A DNA stretch of 64,000 nucleotides from contig NC_088650.1 of assembly GCF_964019385.1 (NCBI RefSeq), positions 34,152,243 to 34,216,242 on the forward strand, in the 5' to 3' direction. The translations under genes and the position numbers were made by a program. The notes below the pieces were generated by a model that was not told the origin of the DNA, did not search any database, and saw only the letters and a program-made list of their open reading frames with translations. This document shows, piece by piece, positions 11,572 through 22,559 of this stretch. The stretch comes from Sycon ciliatum (Eukaryota; Porifera; Calcarea; Leucosolenida; Sycettidae). The first letter of the stretch is position 1; the number at the start of each line of letters is the position of its first letter.

Positions 11572-12664
11572 GTAGTAGAGTACTAGTACTAGGACAGACT
11601 CGGTGCCAGTGCAGTGACAGACTAGACTAGACTGTGCGCTGTACAGCCTGGCTGTAGTGTAGACTGTAGAGCTACATCATCCAGTACAATGACGACATCA
11701 TTACATGACATTGACATTGTACAATCAATGCATCATGTTCATCATAAAATTTCGTGAGTAGAGTCTACGCGATATGCTCACACACACTAGCTGTCGTCGT
11801 GTCGAGCGAGCTAGGTCTCATTCATCGATCAGCCGAGCGTGTGCGATTTTCATAAAACAGTCTTTCGTCTCTCTTTTTGGTTTCCCAAGCTCGAGTACTC
11901 TCGTGTTTCTTGCCCGTCTTGTCAGTGCACCTAGTGTGAAGTGATGTCCATGGTTGATTATTGTTGAGGGCTACACTACCATGGTCAGGCTGCTAGTCTC
12001 GTCCACCACGTCCTTGTTGAGAAGTAGAACAGAGTGATCGTTCCGTAATTGTAACCCACTCAGGTGCCGTGCACCAATTCAGATTACTTCACCGGTGCAC
12101 CTGTACTGTGCACCTGTAATCATGGTAATCCCGCATGCCGCACTGCACTGCACTGCAACATAGGTGTTCCGCGAAACCGGTACAGACAAATGTCGTTGTT
12201 TGAACGATTCTCAGCTAGCAGCTACGCTCAACACGCTCAGCTACCGTACCCATCATGCTAGCGATAGTGGAGGAGTTCTCCTGCGTCGGCATGCTCGCAG
12301 GCAAACTCGTTCACAAAGACGTGCCGACGACCATTCGAGTCGTCGTTTCGTCTGCTGAAATAAAAGCAAACATCGCGTGCAAATGACGCCTGAGTCAGTG
12401 AGTGGAGACTAGCTTTGCTGGACGAATAATTATCCACATTCAACCTGGTAGTTTTCGCTTTATGGAGGTAAGCAACTAGCGCTGGACTTTTACTCTCATG
12501 TTCTACAGCATAGTATACTTTCAGCGTGCGCGCGTGTGTGCGCGTGCGCGCGTGTGTGTGCGTGTGTGTACAAGTTGCTATGTCTAACACAGCTTGTTCG
12601 CTATCATTGCTTCAGTGATCGGCAGGTTTATTATATTATTATATTTGAGGATTTCCCAAAGACA
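11572..12664. other. No gene recognised
   Basis: Unique sequence with GTGCACCTGTA direct/inverted motifs near 12061-12120 and a CG/TG alternating purine-pyrimidine tract at 12530-12570. It may contain the promoter or a noncoding first exon of the tetraspanin gene, but nothing in the sequence proves this. Confidence 0.4.
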
Positions 12665-12666
12665 TA

Positions 12667-13048
12667 CCGTATTTTACCGGTTGCAAGTCGACCCCGGTTA
12701 TAGGTCGACCCTCATATCAGGAGGTTTCAATTCTGCGTTTTAAAATTTTCACCCAAAGAAGCACTACTAACCACTCCCTGCTACTAACACAACAACAAAT
12801 CATGTAAACATTCCTTATTGGAGGGTGTTACATCCCAATCCTTGAAAAAGGCCAAAAAACTGGCAAAAAATGTGTACACATGATGCACTCGTGCATACAG
12901 TGCAGGTCATTTTTTGTAAGATACTGATAGTTAATACTCATACTGATAGTTCCCGGTTATAAGTTGAATCCCGGTTGTAAGTCGACCCCCACCCTTTCCC
13001 CTTCTATTTTTAGTCGTAAAAGGTCGACTTACAACCGGTAAAATACGG
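12667..13048. mobile_element. MITE, TA|CCGTATTTTACCGG family
   Basis: The ends read CCGTATTTTACCGGTTG and its complement, flanked by TA (12665-12666; 13049-13050). Subterminal AAGTCGACC motifs repeat on both sides. Non-coding. It shares the TA|CCGTA start with two other MITE families in this window. Confidence 0.82.
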
Positions 13049-13061
13049 TAGTCTAAATTTA

Positions 13062-13325
13062 AGGGAGTTCCATTATAACGGGAGGCTGTAAGGAGTTTCT
13101 TCAGAATTCCCAAACTCCATTGCAGCGTATTTCTTGCACTTGAAAACACCGCCATTCCGGCAACAGGCATGCCCTGATGATGCCCAATGGGCGAAATATT
13201 GGCAAAGTTATTTATTTGGTGCAGCTGAGAGCCTGTTGCCGGAATGACGGTGTTTTCAAGGGCTGTACGGAGTTCCATTATAATGGGAGGCTGTAGGGAG
13301 TTCCATTATAATGTGAGGCTGTAGG
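13062..13325. repeat. GGGAGTTCCATTATAA repeats with embedded hairpin
   Basis: Three copies of GGGAGTTCCATTATAA / AGGCTGTA surround a small inverted-repeat unit at 13139-13260. Its arms (CTTGAAAACACCGYCATTCC and 10 further bases) are almost perfectly complementary around a 60-bp loop. The unit looks like a miniature inverted-repeat element inserted in the array. Confidence 0.75.
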
Positions 13326-13715
13326 GTGCAGATAGCAAACAGTGGATGTCTAATGAACAGCCTAGCTAGATGTTCATCTGGATTCAGCTTTACGTCCATC
13401 TTTGACTCGTTGAGTCCCTCGAATGAATCGATCAATTCGGCATGTCCGATGGCGGCTATTACGTACAAATGTAGGCTATTTGCAAGGGACAGTAGCAGTG
13501 AGGTTACGTCCTGAAACTTGCAATGGGGTAGACTACCACCATACAGTAGCAATGAGGTTACGTCCTGAAACTTGCAATGGGGTAGACTACCACCACCAAA
13601 CAGTAGTCTGCTAGAAAATGTCCCCAAGCACCAACACGTGTCCTTGATTGGCTTGAATAAAGTTATCCACTGAAAATCACTTGCGGAAATAATCATATTT
13701 TCGTGTCTCCAACGA

Positions 13716-13875
13716 CAATGCGCTAGCTGAATCCAATCTCGACCATGTGCTAGCTGAATGCAACCTCGACCATGCGCTAGCTGAATGCAATCTCGACCAT
13801 GCGCTAGCTGAATCCAATCTCGACCATGCGCTAGCTGAATCCAATCTCGACCATGCGCTAGCTGAATCCAAGCTC
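13716..13875. repeat. 27-bp minisatellite
   Basis: About six copies of a 27-bp unit containing GCTAGCTGAATCCAATCTCG. The period is a multiple of three, so open frames on both strands are artefacts. Confidence 0.9.
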
Positions 13876-13994
13876 GTGGCAGGAAACCACACGCGGAGCG
13901 CCTCCATATGCCTTTTCGATAAGCTACCAGCACTGAAACATCATGGGAATGATCCCTGCCCTCGCAGAAACTAGAATGATACCCTCTGGTATGG

Positions 13995-14275
13995 GTGGGT
14001 ACCTGGGCAGTGCCGGGTGTTACAGGTGTGTACCCAGGCAATACTGGCTGCTACAGGTGTGTACCCAGGCAATACTGGCTGGTAAGGGGTATTTACCCGG
14101 GCATTACCGACCGGTAGGGGTGTTTATCCGGGCATTACCGACCGGTAGGGGTGTTTACCCGGGCATTACCGACCGGTAGGGGTGTTTACCCGGGCATTAC
14201 CGACCGGTAGGGGTGTGTACCCGGGCATTACCGACCGGTAGGGGTGTTTACCCGGGCATTACCGACCGGTGCATG
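13995..14275. repeat. 31-bp minisatellite
   Basis: About eight copies of a 31-bp unit (GGGCATTACCGACCGGTAGG plus 11). The leftmost copies are diverged (CAATACTGGCTGCTACAGG). Confidence 0.9.
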
Positions 14276-14753
14276 CCAGTATTTCCCATGTACACACTCG
14301 CACGCGGACTGCAACAAGGATGTTGGACTTCAAGATGGCAATGCAGCGCATAGAGAGGATAAGCTCTGGAATGGTCGTGGCACGCACTAAGCTTCAGGTC
14401 CTGTCGCTATGATCCTCTAAGCTTCAGGTCCTGTCGCTATGATCCAGAAAGTTGCATGTATTCAGGAGCTCTCGCGCCAACAAATCACTCCAATCGCGAA
14501 CCGTGAAAATGCTGCTGCATTTTTGGGACAATATCCCAAATATGCAGTCATGTGCATTGGCTCATGGCTAGCTGTTGGGGAAAACCCCTTGTGACTTGTG
14601 ATACAATAACAATAATTATCATGATTGTACAGTGCTTGTGCTTTTGGTGTTCTTACATGTAGTGGAGTCTTGCCTGGGCTGCTTGCTTTGCAAGTTTTTG
14701 TAAAATAATCAATAATTCCGCAACTCCTGTTTGCTTCACTGTGTTTTGCAGAC

Positions 14754-14901
14754 ATGGCGTACCGTGTTCAAAGCAACAATTCGTTTACGTTGCATGTGGC
14801 AGAGTTGCTTGAAACTGGTAGCCAGGACCTGGGCTCGCGAAGTGACGAAGGTGCCTTGCTGTTACCGTCGTTGGAGAGGAAAGACTCCCCCGGCTATGCT
14901 G
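14754..14901 (+). CDS. Tetraspanin, coding exon 1
   Basis: First coding exon of the eight-exon tetraspanin model, which totals about 380 residues. The acceptor TTTTGCAG ends at 14751 and ATG follows two bases later. The donor is GTAAGA at 14902. The exon gives residues 1-49 plus one base of codon 50 (phase 1), and exon 2 begins with exactly the two bases needed. The acceptor just before the ATG implies a noncoding upstream exon that I could not locate. The encoded N-terminus is hydrophilic and Ser/Leu/Glu-rich. Together with exon 2 it makes a cytoplasmic N-terminus of about 120 residues, far longer than the usual 10-20 in the family. The start could lie elsewhere if this ATG is not used. Confidence 0.72.
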
Positions 14902-14904
14902 GTA

Positions 14905-15380
14905 AGAGTGTGTGATGTGGGTTGTGTGGCCTGTGTGGCCTGTGTGGGTTGATGTGGGTTGTGTGGGTTGATGTGGGTTGATGTGGCCTGTGTGGATTGA
15001 TGTGGGTTGTGTGGGTTGATGGGGGTTGTGTGGGCTGATGTGGGTTGTGTGGGTTGATGGGGGTTGATGGGGGTTGTGTGGGCTGATGTGGGTTGTGTGG
15101 GTTGATGGGGGTTGATGGGGGTTGTGTGGGCTGATGTGGGTTGATGTGGGTTGATGGGGGTTGATGGGGGTTGTGTGGGCTGATGTAGGTTGATGTGGGT
15201 TGATGGGGGTTGATGGGGGTTGATGTGGGTTGATGGGGGTTGTGTGGGCTGATGTGGGTTGTGTGGATTGATGTGGGTTGTGTGGGTTGATGGGTGTGGA
15301 TGTGGGTTGTGTGGGCTATGGATGGGGGTTGTGTGGGCTGATGGGGGTTGTGTGGGCTGATGGGTGTGGATGTGGGTTGT
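14905..15380. repeat. G/T-rich TGTGGGTTGA minisatellite
   Basis: A degenerate array of 10-16-bp units (GTTGATGTGGGTTGTGTGGG) in tetraspanin intron 1, starting only a few bases after the donor. Strong G bias on the transcribed-sense strand. Confidence 0.88.
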
Positions 15381-15410
15381 GTTGTTAAAACTACACGTAA
15401 CTACAGTCTG

Positions 15411-15775
15411 TTTCAAAAAGATTTGCAATCCTGGCTATCGCCCGCGGAGTTTTCCCAAAGATTTGCAATCCTGGCTATCGCCCGCGGAGTTTTCCCAAAG
15501 ATTTGCAATCCTGGCTATCGCCCGCGGAGTTTTCCCAAAGATTTGCAATCCTGGCTATCGCCCGCGGAGTTTTCCCAAAGATTTGCAATCCTGGCTATCG
15601 CCCGCGGAGTTTTCCCAAAGATTTGCAATCCTGGCTATCGCCCGCGGAGTTTTCCCAAAGATTTGCAATCCTGGCTATCGCCCGCGGAGTTTTCCCAAAG
15701 ATTTGCAATCCTGGCTATCGCCCGCGGAGTTTTCCCAAAGATTTGCAATCCTGGCTATCGCCCGCGGAGTTTTCC
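15411..15775. repeat. 40-bp minisatellite, identical units
   Basis: Nine copies of a 40-bp unit (ATTTGCAATCCTGGCTATCG, CCCGCGGAGTTTTCCCAAAG) with no differences visible between copies. Such homogeneity indicates very recent amplification or ongoing gene conversion. Lies in tetraspanin intron 1. Confidence 0.95.
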
Positions 15776-16414
15776 GTCTTACGGTATGAGCGCTCGAGCG
15801 CTGCCTGGAAAAACTCACTGTGAACCCGAAGAAATATTCCGCGCGAAAGCAGGAAAAATGACAACTCACTCACGTTGATACAGTCATGTACGTCTGGTTT
15901 ACAACAAACTAGTTCTTCCTCGTATCGATAATGGAGTCAGAGAGGACATGTCGAAACGAAAGTGTTGCAAATGTTGACGAGCGGCATGCGTCCCAATTCG
16001 TTTTGTGACCAAATAGTTTCTTTAAGCTGCGATGCAATTTACTCACCGTGGGACGACATCGACACGGACTCATTCCCAAGGCCATGACTAGGCAAACCTA
16101 TCTGTGTGGCTTTGACGACATTTTGAGAAAAGCAGACGCCTGTGAACGCTGATAGAAGACGGCGTTGACAGCTAAATTCAAATAAATTGGCGATCTTGAA
16201 ATACTAAAATAAATCTCAAAAAGCTTCAGCGCAATGACTTCCATATTCACTCACACCATTGCAGTGTTGTGGGTATGTTCACATGGCGTGAGCCAGTCAA
16301 GTGTCAGTCAGTTCGGCAGGAAGCGCGAGCTCCAACAACAAGTCGTTTGGTGCAGCCATCTTCTTTGTCTTGTACCAGCTTGATCACCAAAACAATGAAA
16401 AAAAGTTTGACTGG

Positions 16415-16492
16415 AGGATAGTTTGGGATTTGAACTCACAACTTCATGGTCAGCAGACAGCATTCATAACCACAAGGCCAAAAAGGAAAGGA
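16415..16492 (-). mobile_element. tRNA-derived SINE head
   Basis: On the minus strand the sequence has a box A-like TGGCCTTGTGGTTA, then about 40 bp later a box B-like GAGTTCAAATCC, at tRNA spacing. The flanks do not close a good acceptor stem, so this is a SINE head or tRNA pseudogene and not a functional tRNA. Confidence 0.55.
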
Positions 16493-16964
16493 TAAATCGT
16501 GGGTTTTGATAAAAAAAACATCGATACTGGCTTCCAGGGCAAATTGTAAACCATGGGAAAAGGCCAGAAAGCTGGCCGAAATTGTAACTCCTTAACGGCT
16601 GTTCCAATTGTTCCGAAACCTTCACAGAACAATTTGCCGTGCCCTAACAAGCCCTTCTATGTACTTTGTTGTCCGTATTTCCCTTCTCTTCATACTTTTT
16701 AAGACCCAAACCTGATTGCATTTCATTTTGAAACGGACTGTAGGAGATATTGGCAGCAAAGCCTAAGATTAGGTGACAATTGGTGAATAGAAATATTTTA
16801 TGGTTTTGTACTATTCGCTAAATGAGTGATCTGTGCACCACATGCTGGTACCCTGGGGCACTTTTAGACTGACAAAAAAGCCCACGCTCGCTGGTGCAAC
16901 TTAAAAAAACAAAAACATTAGAAAATAGCATAATTATAAATTCTGTCGCAGTTGTCTTCTGGCG

Positions 16965-17058
16965 GAGTTGGTTGTTCTAAGTGAGTTGGTTGTTCTAAGT
17001 GAGTTGGTTGTTCTAAGTGAGTTGGTTTTTCTAAGTGAGTTGGTTGTTCTAAGTGACA
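16965..17058. repeat. 18-bp tandem repeat
   Basis: Five copies of an 18-bp unit, GAGTTGGTTGTTCTAAGT. Confidence 0.9.
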
Positions 17059-17164
17059 TTGAAATGGTTCAGATCTACATGAACTCTTGTGTGCTATAGC
17101 CAACGAAACGTCTAACACTTGTGTGCTATAGCCAACGAAACGTCTAGCCTCATTGTCTGTAAAT

Positions 17165-17428
17165 GCTGCTATGCTACTATAGAGCATGACCGAGTATGCA
17201 GTGTAAATGCTGCTATGCTGCTATAGAGCATGACTATGCTGCTATAGAGCATGACCGAGTATGCAGTGTAAATGCTGCTATGCTGCTATAGAGCATGACT
17301 ATGCAGTGTAAATGCTGCTATGCTGCTATAGAGCATGACTATGCAGTGTAAATGCTGCTATGCTGCTATAGAGCATGACTATGCTGCTATAGAGCATGAC
17401 TATGCTGTTATAGAGCATGACTATGCAG
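17165..17428. repeat. CTGCTATAGAGCATGA repeat array
   Basis: A compound array of about nine units of CTGCTATAGAGCATGACTATG, some interspersed with CAGTGTAAATGCTG. Tetraspanin intron 1. Confidence 0.88.
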
Positions 17429-17501
17429 GCAAGGTTATGTGTTGGGTTTGTGCTTGTCGTATGAACTAGTCACCAGCAACTTAGGACTTCCTACTGGCAA
17501 T

Positions 17502-17582
<81 letters not shown>

Positions 17583-17592
17583 TGTGTGTGTA
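17502..17592. repeat. (TG)n microsatellite
   Basis: About 44 dinucleotides in tetraspanin intron 1, ending about 30 bp before the acceptor of exon 2, within the region where branch point and pyrimidine tract would be expected. Confidence 0.95.
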
Positions 17593-17622
17593 CCCGGACT
17601 CCGATCTATCTTTGCATTCTAG

Positions 17623-17864
17623 TGACATCATCAGCCTGGGACAAGAGCACATCGCGATCAAACTGCACGGCGTCGCTAGGAAAGCAAGGTAGCAAGGAGA
17701 CATTTGTAACGTGCAGCAGCAGCAGCAGCAGCTGCGGCGGCAGCAGCAGCAGCAGCAGCACAGATAAACCGTTGACTTCAGATCAGCATGATTGCAAGGA
17801 AGACGTGGAGAAAAAGCTGAAGTTCTGCCAAGCACAGGTCTATATCACTACTGTTCTCGTTTGG
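17623..17864 (+). CDS. Tetraspanin, coding exon 2 (Ser-rich N-terminus, start of TM1)
   Basis: The acceptor TTTGCATTCTAG follows a pyrimidine-rich stretch; the donor is GTAAGC at 17865. Begins in phase 1 and ends in phase 0, giving residues 50-130. A trinucleotide run at 17717-17760 encodes a Ser-rich stretch interrupted by CGG (SSSSSS-CGG-SSSSSS), so the length is probably polymorphic. The exon ends in QVYITTVLVW, the first half of membrane segment 1. Exon 3 completes it with VFGVTSLSVGVWL. The charged EDVEKKLKF before it fits the cytoplasmic side. The downstream intron is 13.8 kb and filled with transposons. Confidence 0.78.
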
Positions 17865-17912
17865 GTAAGCCTACTAAGATAAGAATAACACTTTCTGGTC
17901 TGGTCATGCAGT

Positions 17913-17914
<2 letters not shown>

Positions 17915-17958
<44 letters not shown>
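17915..17958. repeat. (GT)n microsatellite
   Basis: About 20 dinucleotides shortly after the exon 2 donor. Confidence 0.95.
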
Positions 17959-17964
<6 letters not shown>

Positions 17965-18128
17965 CACACACATCCCTTGCTCAACACATAACATAGAATG
18001 GCTTGAAGTAGTGTAGGCTGTGTAACCAAGGTATATAACTACCATTTTGGGGAGTGATGGCGGAGTGAACTACCGTCAGCTCTCACTCTTGTGAGAGTAC
18101 TCGTTCTTCCAGCAATGTGCTGAGCCTG

Positions 18129-21100
18129 ATGAGCAGCGGTGACGCTAGAGATGAGGGATGTTGTTCTGTTTTTAGGAGACATGGCTCGGGCAAAACCCGG
18201 TGCCGAGCGGGAACGTTCAATGCTCGCTCGTTGAGAAGTAAAATAAAGAAACAACTTATTATTCAGGACTTTGAACAATACGACCTAGACGTGCTCGGAG
18301 TGACTGAGACCTGGATTGACGGAAATGGAGTTGACACAATGGACAACGGACATGTCATGTATCGCTCTGGAGGGTCGTCTGGTCGTGCCGGTGTTGGAAT
18401 ACTTATCCACAAACGGCTAAGAAATAATATTGTCTCGTACAAATTCTACTCGGAACGAATCATCTCGATCCGACTCACTATAAATCCGCGCAGGGACAGC
18501 AGAACAGTTACCGTCGTGTGCTGCTATGCTCCAACCCTGCAGCGCTCTACAAAATATCCTGCTGAAGCTGACAGCTTCTACTCCGTCCTGAGTTCCATTG
18601 CAGGCCAAGTGAAACGAAGAGATGAACTGTGGATACTTGGAGATTTTAACGCCAAAGTAGGAAGCTCGGTCGGAGGGAGAAGTGGCCCAGTAGGTTCTTA
18701 CTGCAAACATACATCTAACAATGCCAATGGTGATAGACTCTTAGACCTGTGTGGTGAGCATGGGCTGGTGCTTTGCAACACTCTGTTCAAGCACAAATTA
18801 CAGCATCGCTCCACATGGTTTGCAGATGGATTGACATACTCTGACGGCCGTGCGGTGCGGAATATGATTGATTTCATCGCAGTGAAGACTGGTGGACTAA
18901 CATCAGTCACCAATGCAAGATCATATGGAGGATTCCGCACCAGATCGGATCATCATCCTGTAATTGCCGACTTTCGTCTCTCATTTGGACCAGCGAAGCC
19001 TGCTCCAAAGTCTAAGGAGCGATGCTTCTCCAAATACAACCAACCTACAGAGATAACCAGGAAACTCTCTCAGTCAGCACTACTTGAAAATCTTCCGGAG
19101 ATCCAGCTCTCCCAAGTATCGCCTCAAGTTATTGATAACCTGTGGGATGGCTTTGTGACGGTTGTGCATGGTGCAGCTCTAGGTGCATTTGGGAGGGCAA
19201 AGGTTGGACACAAGTCGGTCCGCAGCATGAGTACTGAAGTGTCTACGCTGTCACAACGCCAGAAAGAGCTTCACATCCAGAAGCATGCGGAACGTGATCC
19301 TGAAAGACGGCAACAGCTAGCAAGAGAACGCAATCAAATACTGCATAAAATACGATCAATATTACAAAAGGAGGGTGACCAATTTTGGCAGGAGAAAGCA
19401 ACAGAAGCAGATGCATTACGGCCCGACGCACGGTCATACTACAATGCAATTCGTAACATCCGCCAACTTCGTTCCTCAGTCAGCCAGCCACCTGTCAGAC
19501 TTGCAAACAAAGATGGTGAAATCATGGCGGACGTCCAGTGGAATCTCGATGAATTCCGCAAGTATTACTTGTCCGTATTCCATCGCGATGACGTCCCTGC
19601 TGCAGTCGACCACCCAGCAGATGGAGAGGTAACACCTGATGAGGAGCCATTTACCCAGGAAGAAGTTCGAGCAGCAATCTCACGGCAAAAACCGGGTGGT
19701 GCTGTTGGACAGGATGGAGTTTCCGCTGTTTTGCTGCAGGCCGGTAAAGATGCAATCACCACTTGGTTAACAACATTCTTCAACGCTGTTCAACTGGCAA
19801 AGTATTGTCCAGAAAACCTCAGACGCGGTTTGATCGTGCCCATATATAAGCCAGATAAGCCAGCCGGCTTCCCCAAAAGTTACCGACCAGTTATGCTTCT
19901 GTCGGTGGTCAGAAAGGTCCTGACCCGTATTCTCACACAGCGCTGCACTACATTCGTGGACTCATTTGTGCCTGAAAGCCAGGCTGGCTTCCGCCCTGGG
20001 CGGCCGACTGCGGACGGAGTATTCTTCACAAGAATGATGTGCGAGAGGGCCTTGCTAGGAGACTGGAGTTACTCAGCGGCGCTTTTAGATTTCAGTGGCG
20101 CATTTGATACAATAATCAGGCAGACTGCTGTTGACCGTCTGGCTTCGGCAGGTGCACATGTTAGCACTATTCAGCAACTAGTCTCCGAAACCTCTGCTCG
20201 CGTGAAGCTGGGAAAGCAGCTCAGTCAGTCATTTCCAACTAATGTTGGAGTGGTGCAGGGGGACCCCTGTCACCCCTTATGTATATTGTCTACGCAGAAG
20301 GTGTAATGCAGAGGATCAGAGAAGCCTGCCCAGAACAAGTCAATCTACCTACTAAGTTCACCCTGTATGCAGATGATACAACAGTGCATGAACACAGCCG
20401 GACAGCAGTTGAAGCGACCGTAGAGAAATGCGAACCCATCTTCGCAGAGGACAACTTAAAACTAAACATCAGCAAAACACAATTTGTAACAGCTACAAAG
20501 TCAGATGCCTCCTAGAGGTCGGTCAAACTGTTGGGTTCTCGTCTGGGGTCAGCGGAGGACATTGATGCACGTATCATAGCAGCGAACCGGGCATTTTCCA
20601 GTGTATCATGGAAACGCCATAAACAGCAGTCCCACTTAAGCATGTTCAACTGTCTCATTTTGCCAGTTCTCCTATATAACTGCGCGCTATGGACTCTAAC
20701 AAAAGCCTTAGAAAGCAAAATTGATGTATGGCACCGCCGTAAACTCAGATACATACTTGGAATCATCTTTCCCAATAAAATTTCGAATAATGCTCTTTAT
20801 GCTAAAACTGCTCAATGCCCGATAAGTGCAGTCTGTAGACGCCGGCACTTATTATGGTTCGGACATGTCATTCGTGAAGGGAAGGACGCTGTGTCCTACA
20901 AAGCCCTTCACATGGCAATGAATATAGCAGATATAAAGAAGCCCAGAGGTTGCGCAGTGGCCAGATGGGTAGACAACATCAGGAATGACCTTTTACTTCT
21001 CAATATGTCTCTTTTGGAAGCGAAGCAACTTGCCTCAGACAGAACGCACTGGCTCGACGTTGTCGACAGATGCATGACCCTCATTTGATTTTTCATATGA

Positions 21101-21140
21101 GCTATATGCGTGCTGTATTATTATTATTATTATTATTATT
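18129..21140 (+). pseudogene. RTE-like non-LTR retrotransposon, decayed
   Basis: A single frame starts with ATG at 18129. An apurinic endonuclease domain (about residues 25-290) shows FNARSL, VTETWI, ILGDFNAKVG and SDHHPVIADF. A reverse transcriptase follows with SYRPVMLLS, QAGFRPGRPT, ALLDFSGAFDTI and VVQGDP. The frame breaks at about 20265 (one-base indel in GGGGGACCCC) and resumes at 20279 with the YADD box, then meets an in-frame TAG at 20513-20515. It continues in the same frame to 21088 with the C-terminal CRRRHLLWFGHVIR motif. A (TTA)n tail at 21117-21140 follows. EN-RT order and a microsatellite tail fit the RTE/RTEX/Proto2 group (family knowledge). It is inactive as seen and lies in sense in tetraspanin intron 2. 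Confidence 0.88.
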
Positions 21141-22194
21141 GGGGAATTTTCACAGGCTTCTTTAACCCATTCAGCGCTACTGGGCCTTGCCTATGGTACT
21201 CTGTATATAAAATGCTAAAAACAAGGCAAATAGAAAGCTCTAAAACTCCAGGGTTCTGGCAACTGGGTCCTCAAATATTTTGGAAATGATTGCCAAGACT
21301 ATCAACCACAGGGTGACAGAATCGATACAGTCCCCGAAAAGAATAGCGCTTCACAATAGGGGACGCAAGTTTGCTCAAATTGCGTGAAATACGCTAAATG
21401 TGTGCAATTGCAGCTGAAAGATCGCTGAAAAGAGAAGAAAAAAAGACACATGGCCCGATATCTGAGACTTTCGACCTTCGGGGCTACGCGGTTTTTTTGA
21501 GAAAACACTAAAAACAAATTTGTTCGCAAAAAAATCGAATCTGTCGAAGCAAAGTGCAGAGACGACAATGGCGGAAGGAAATGGAAGGCGATTCTTGTGT
21601 CAGTTGGTTATTGGGCTCACGGAGCACAGCAGCCGCGATCCCATGGACGGTGATGCATCGTTCTTTGTGGATATCCTGTCAAGCGGCGACAGCGCTTCTA
21701 GTTCTGAGAGCGCATGTAAGTCGAATCGATCGCAAGTGACACGCGGTACTTACCTGTCGGGGGCGACGATGATGAGGACTTGGCCTGGATGAGTATGATC
21801 AAGGCCAACCACAGTCTGCCTCAGCGATAGCTGCTACAGCTCCAGGCAAGGACAACCAAGTGAATTCCTGAGGGTACGCCGCTTGCAAGGTCGCTGGCCG
21901 CCCTTGCGCGGGTGGCAGAACTGTTTCCTGAGTTTCACGCCAGACCTGCTAAAACAGCACAAAATGATGCGAGTTTTCTTTGCGACGATGATCCTAAAAT
22001 GTTTTGGATGGCAAGCTCGATACTCGAGCCAATAATGGCGAATCAGACCATCACGGAGCACGTGAGGCTGGGCAATCTCGAGTACTAGTAACATTCTGTT
22101 ACTTTTGAGTTGGTGATGTGAAACGCTTGTCAGGCTGTGTTACTGATGTTTGGAAATGGTCAGTCTCCACAAAGTGTGACAAAGCGAATCTGGA

Positions 22195-22429
22195 TGATGT
22201 GATATGATGCTCATGTCTTATCACGTGACTATTACGTCATATATTTTGCCTGTGTATTACGTCACAACCAGCATGCGCCATCTTGGACTAGTCGCCTGAA
22301 GTGCATGCTTGGCTTGACCTGGTTGTCTGTTCTTACCTGTCTTCTTCACACTTGTATCTAATTGTATTCTTCCAAACCTCAACCTGTGTCCTTGAGTATT
22401 TGTGCATGACTGTGAAGGTAGACATCACA
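22195..22429 (+). repeat. 5' LTR of the gypsy element
   Basis: Begins TGATGTGATATG and ends GACATCACA, so it has TG...CA ends. Identical by eye to 28596-28830. Two TTACGTCA-type (CRE-like) motifs and a CACGTGA motif suggest promoter elements, by inference. Confidence 0.95.
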
Positions 22430-22446
22430 TGGCGCAGTGAACATAT
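22430..22446 (+). promoter_or_regulatory. Candidate primer binding site
   Basis: TGGCGCAGTGAACATAT follows the LTR end directly, where the tRNA primer site lies in Ty3/gypsy elements. The TGG start fits a tRNA CCA end. I do not assign the tRNA. Confidence 0.6.
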
Positions 22447-22559
22447 CCTACCTGTTTTGTTGCTGCCGGTTTTTCATACCCTGTGTTTGCACCTCGTTGT
22501 GTTACGCGCAGGCCGGAATTTTCAAATTTGCATTTTGTTCGTGTCGAACCTGTTTCGAA

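Noticed and set aside
15411..15775. CRISPR array
   Set aside because: The identical 40-bp units are contiguous with no spacers, and the context is an animal intron.
14862..15878. His/Pro-rich minus frame and repetitive plus frames
   Set aside because: They come from the TGTGGGTTGA array and the 40-bp repeat. Unit periodicity explains the openness.
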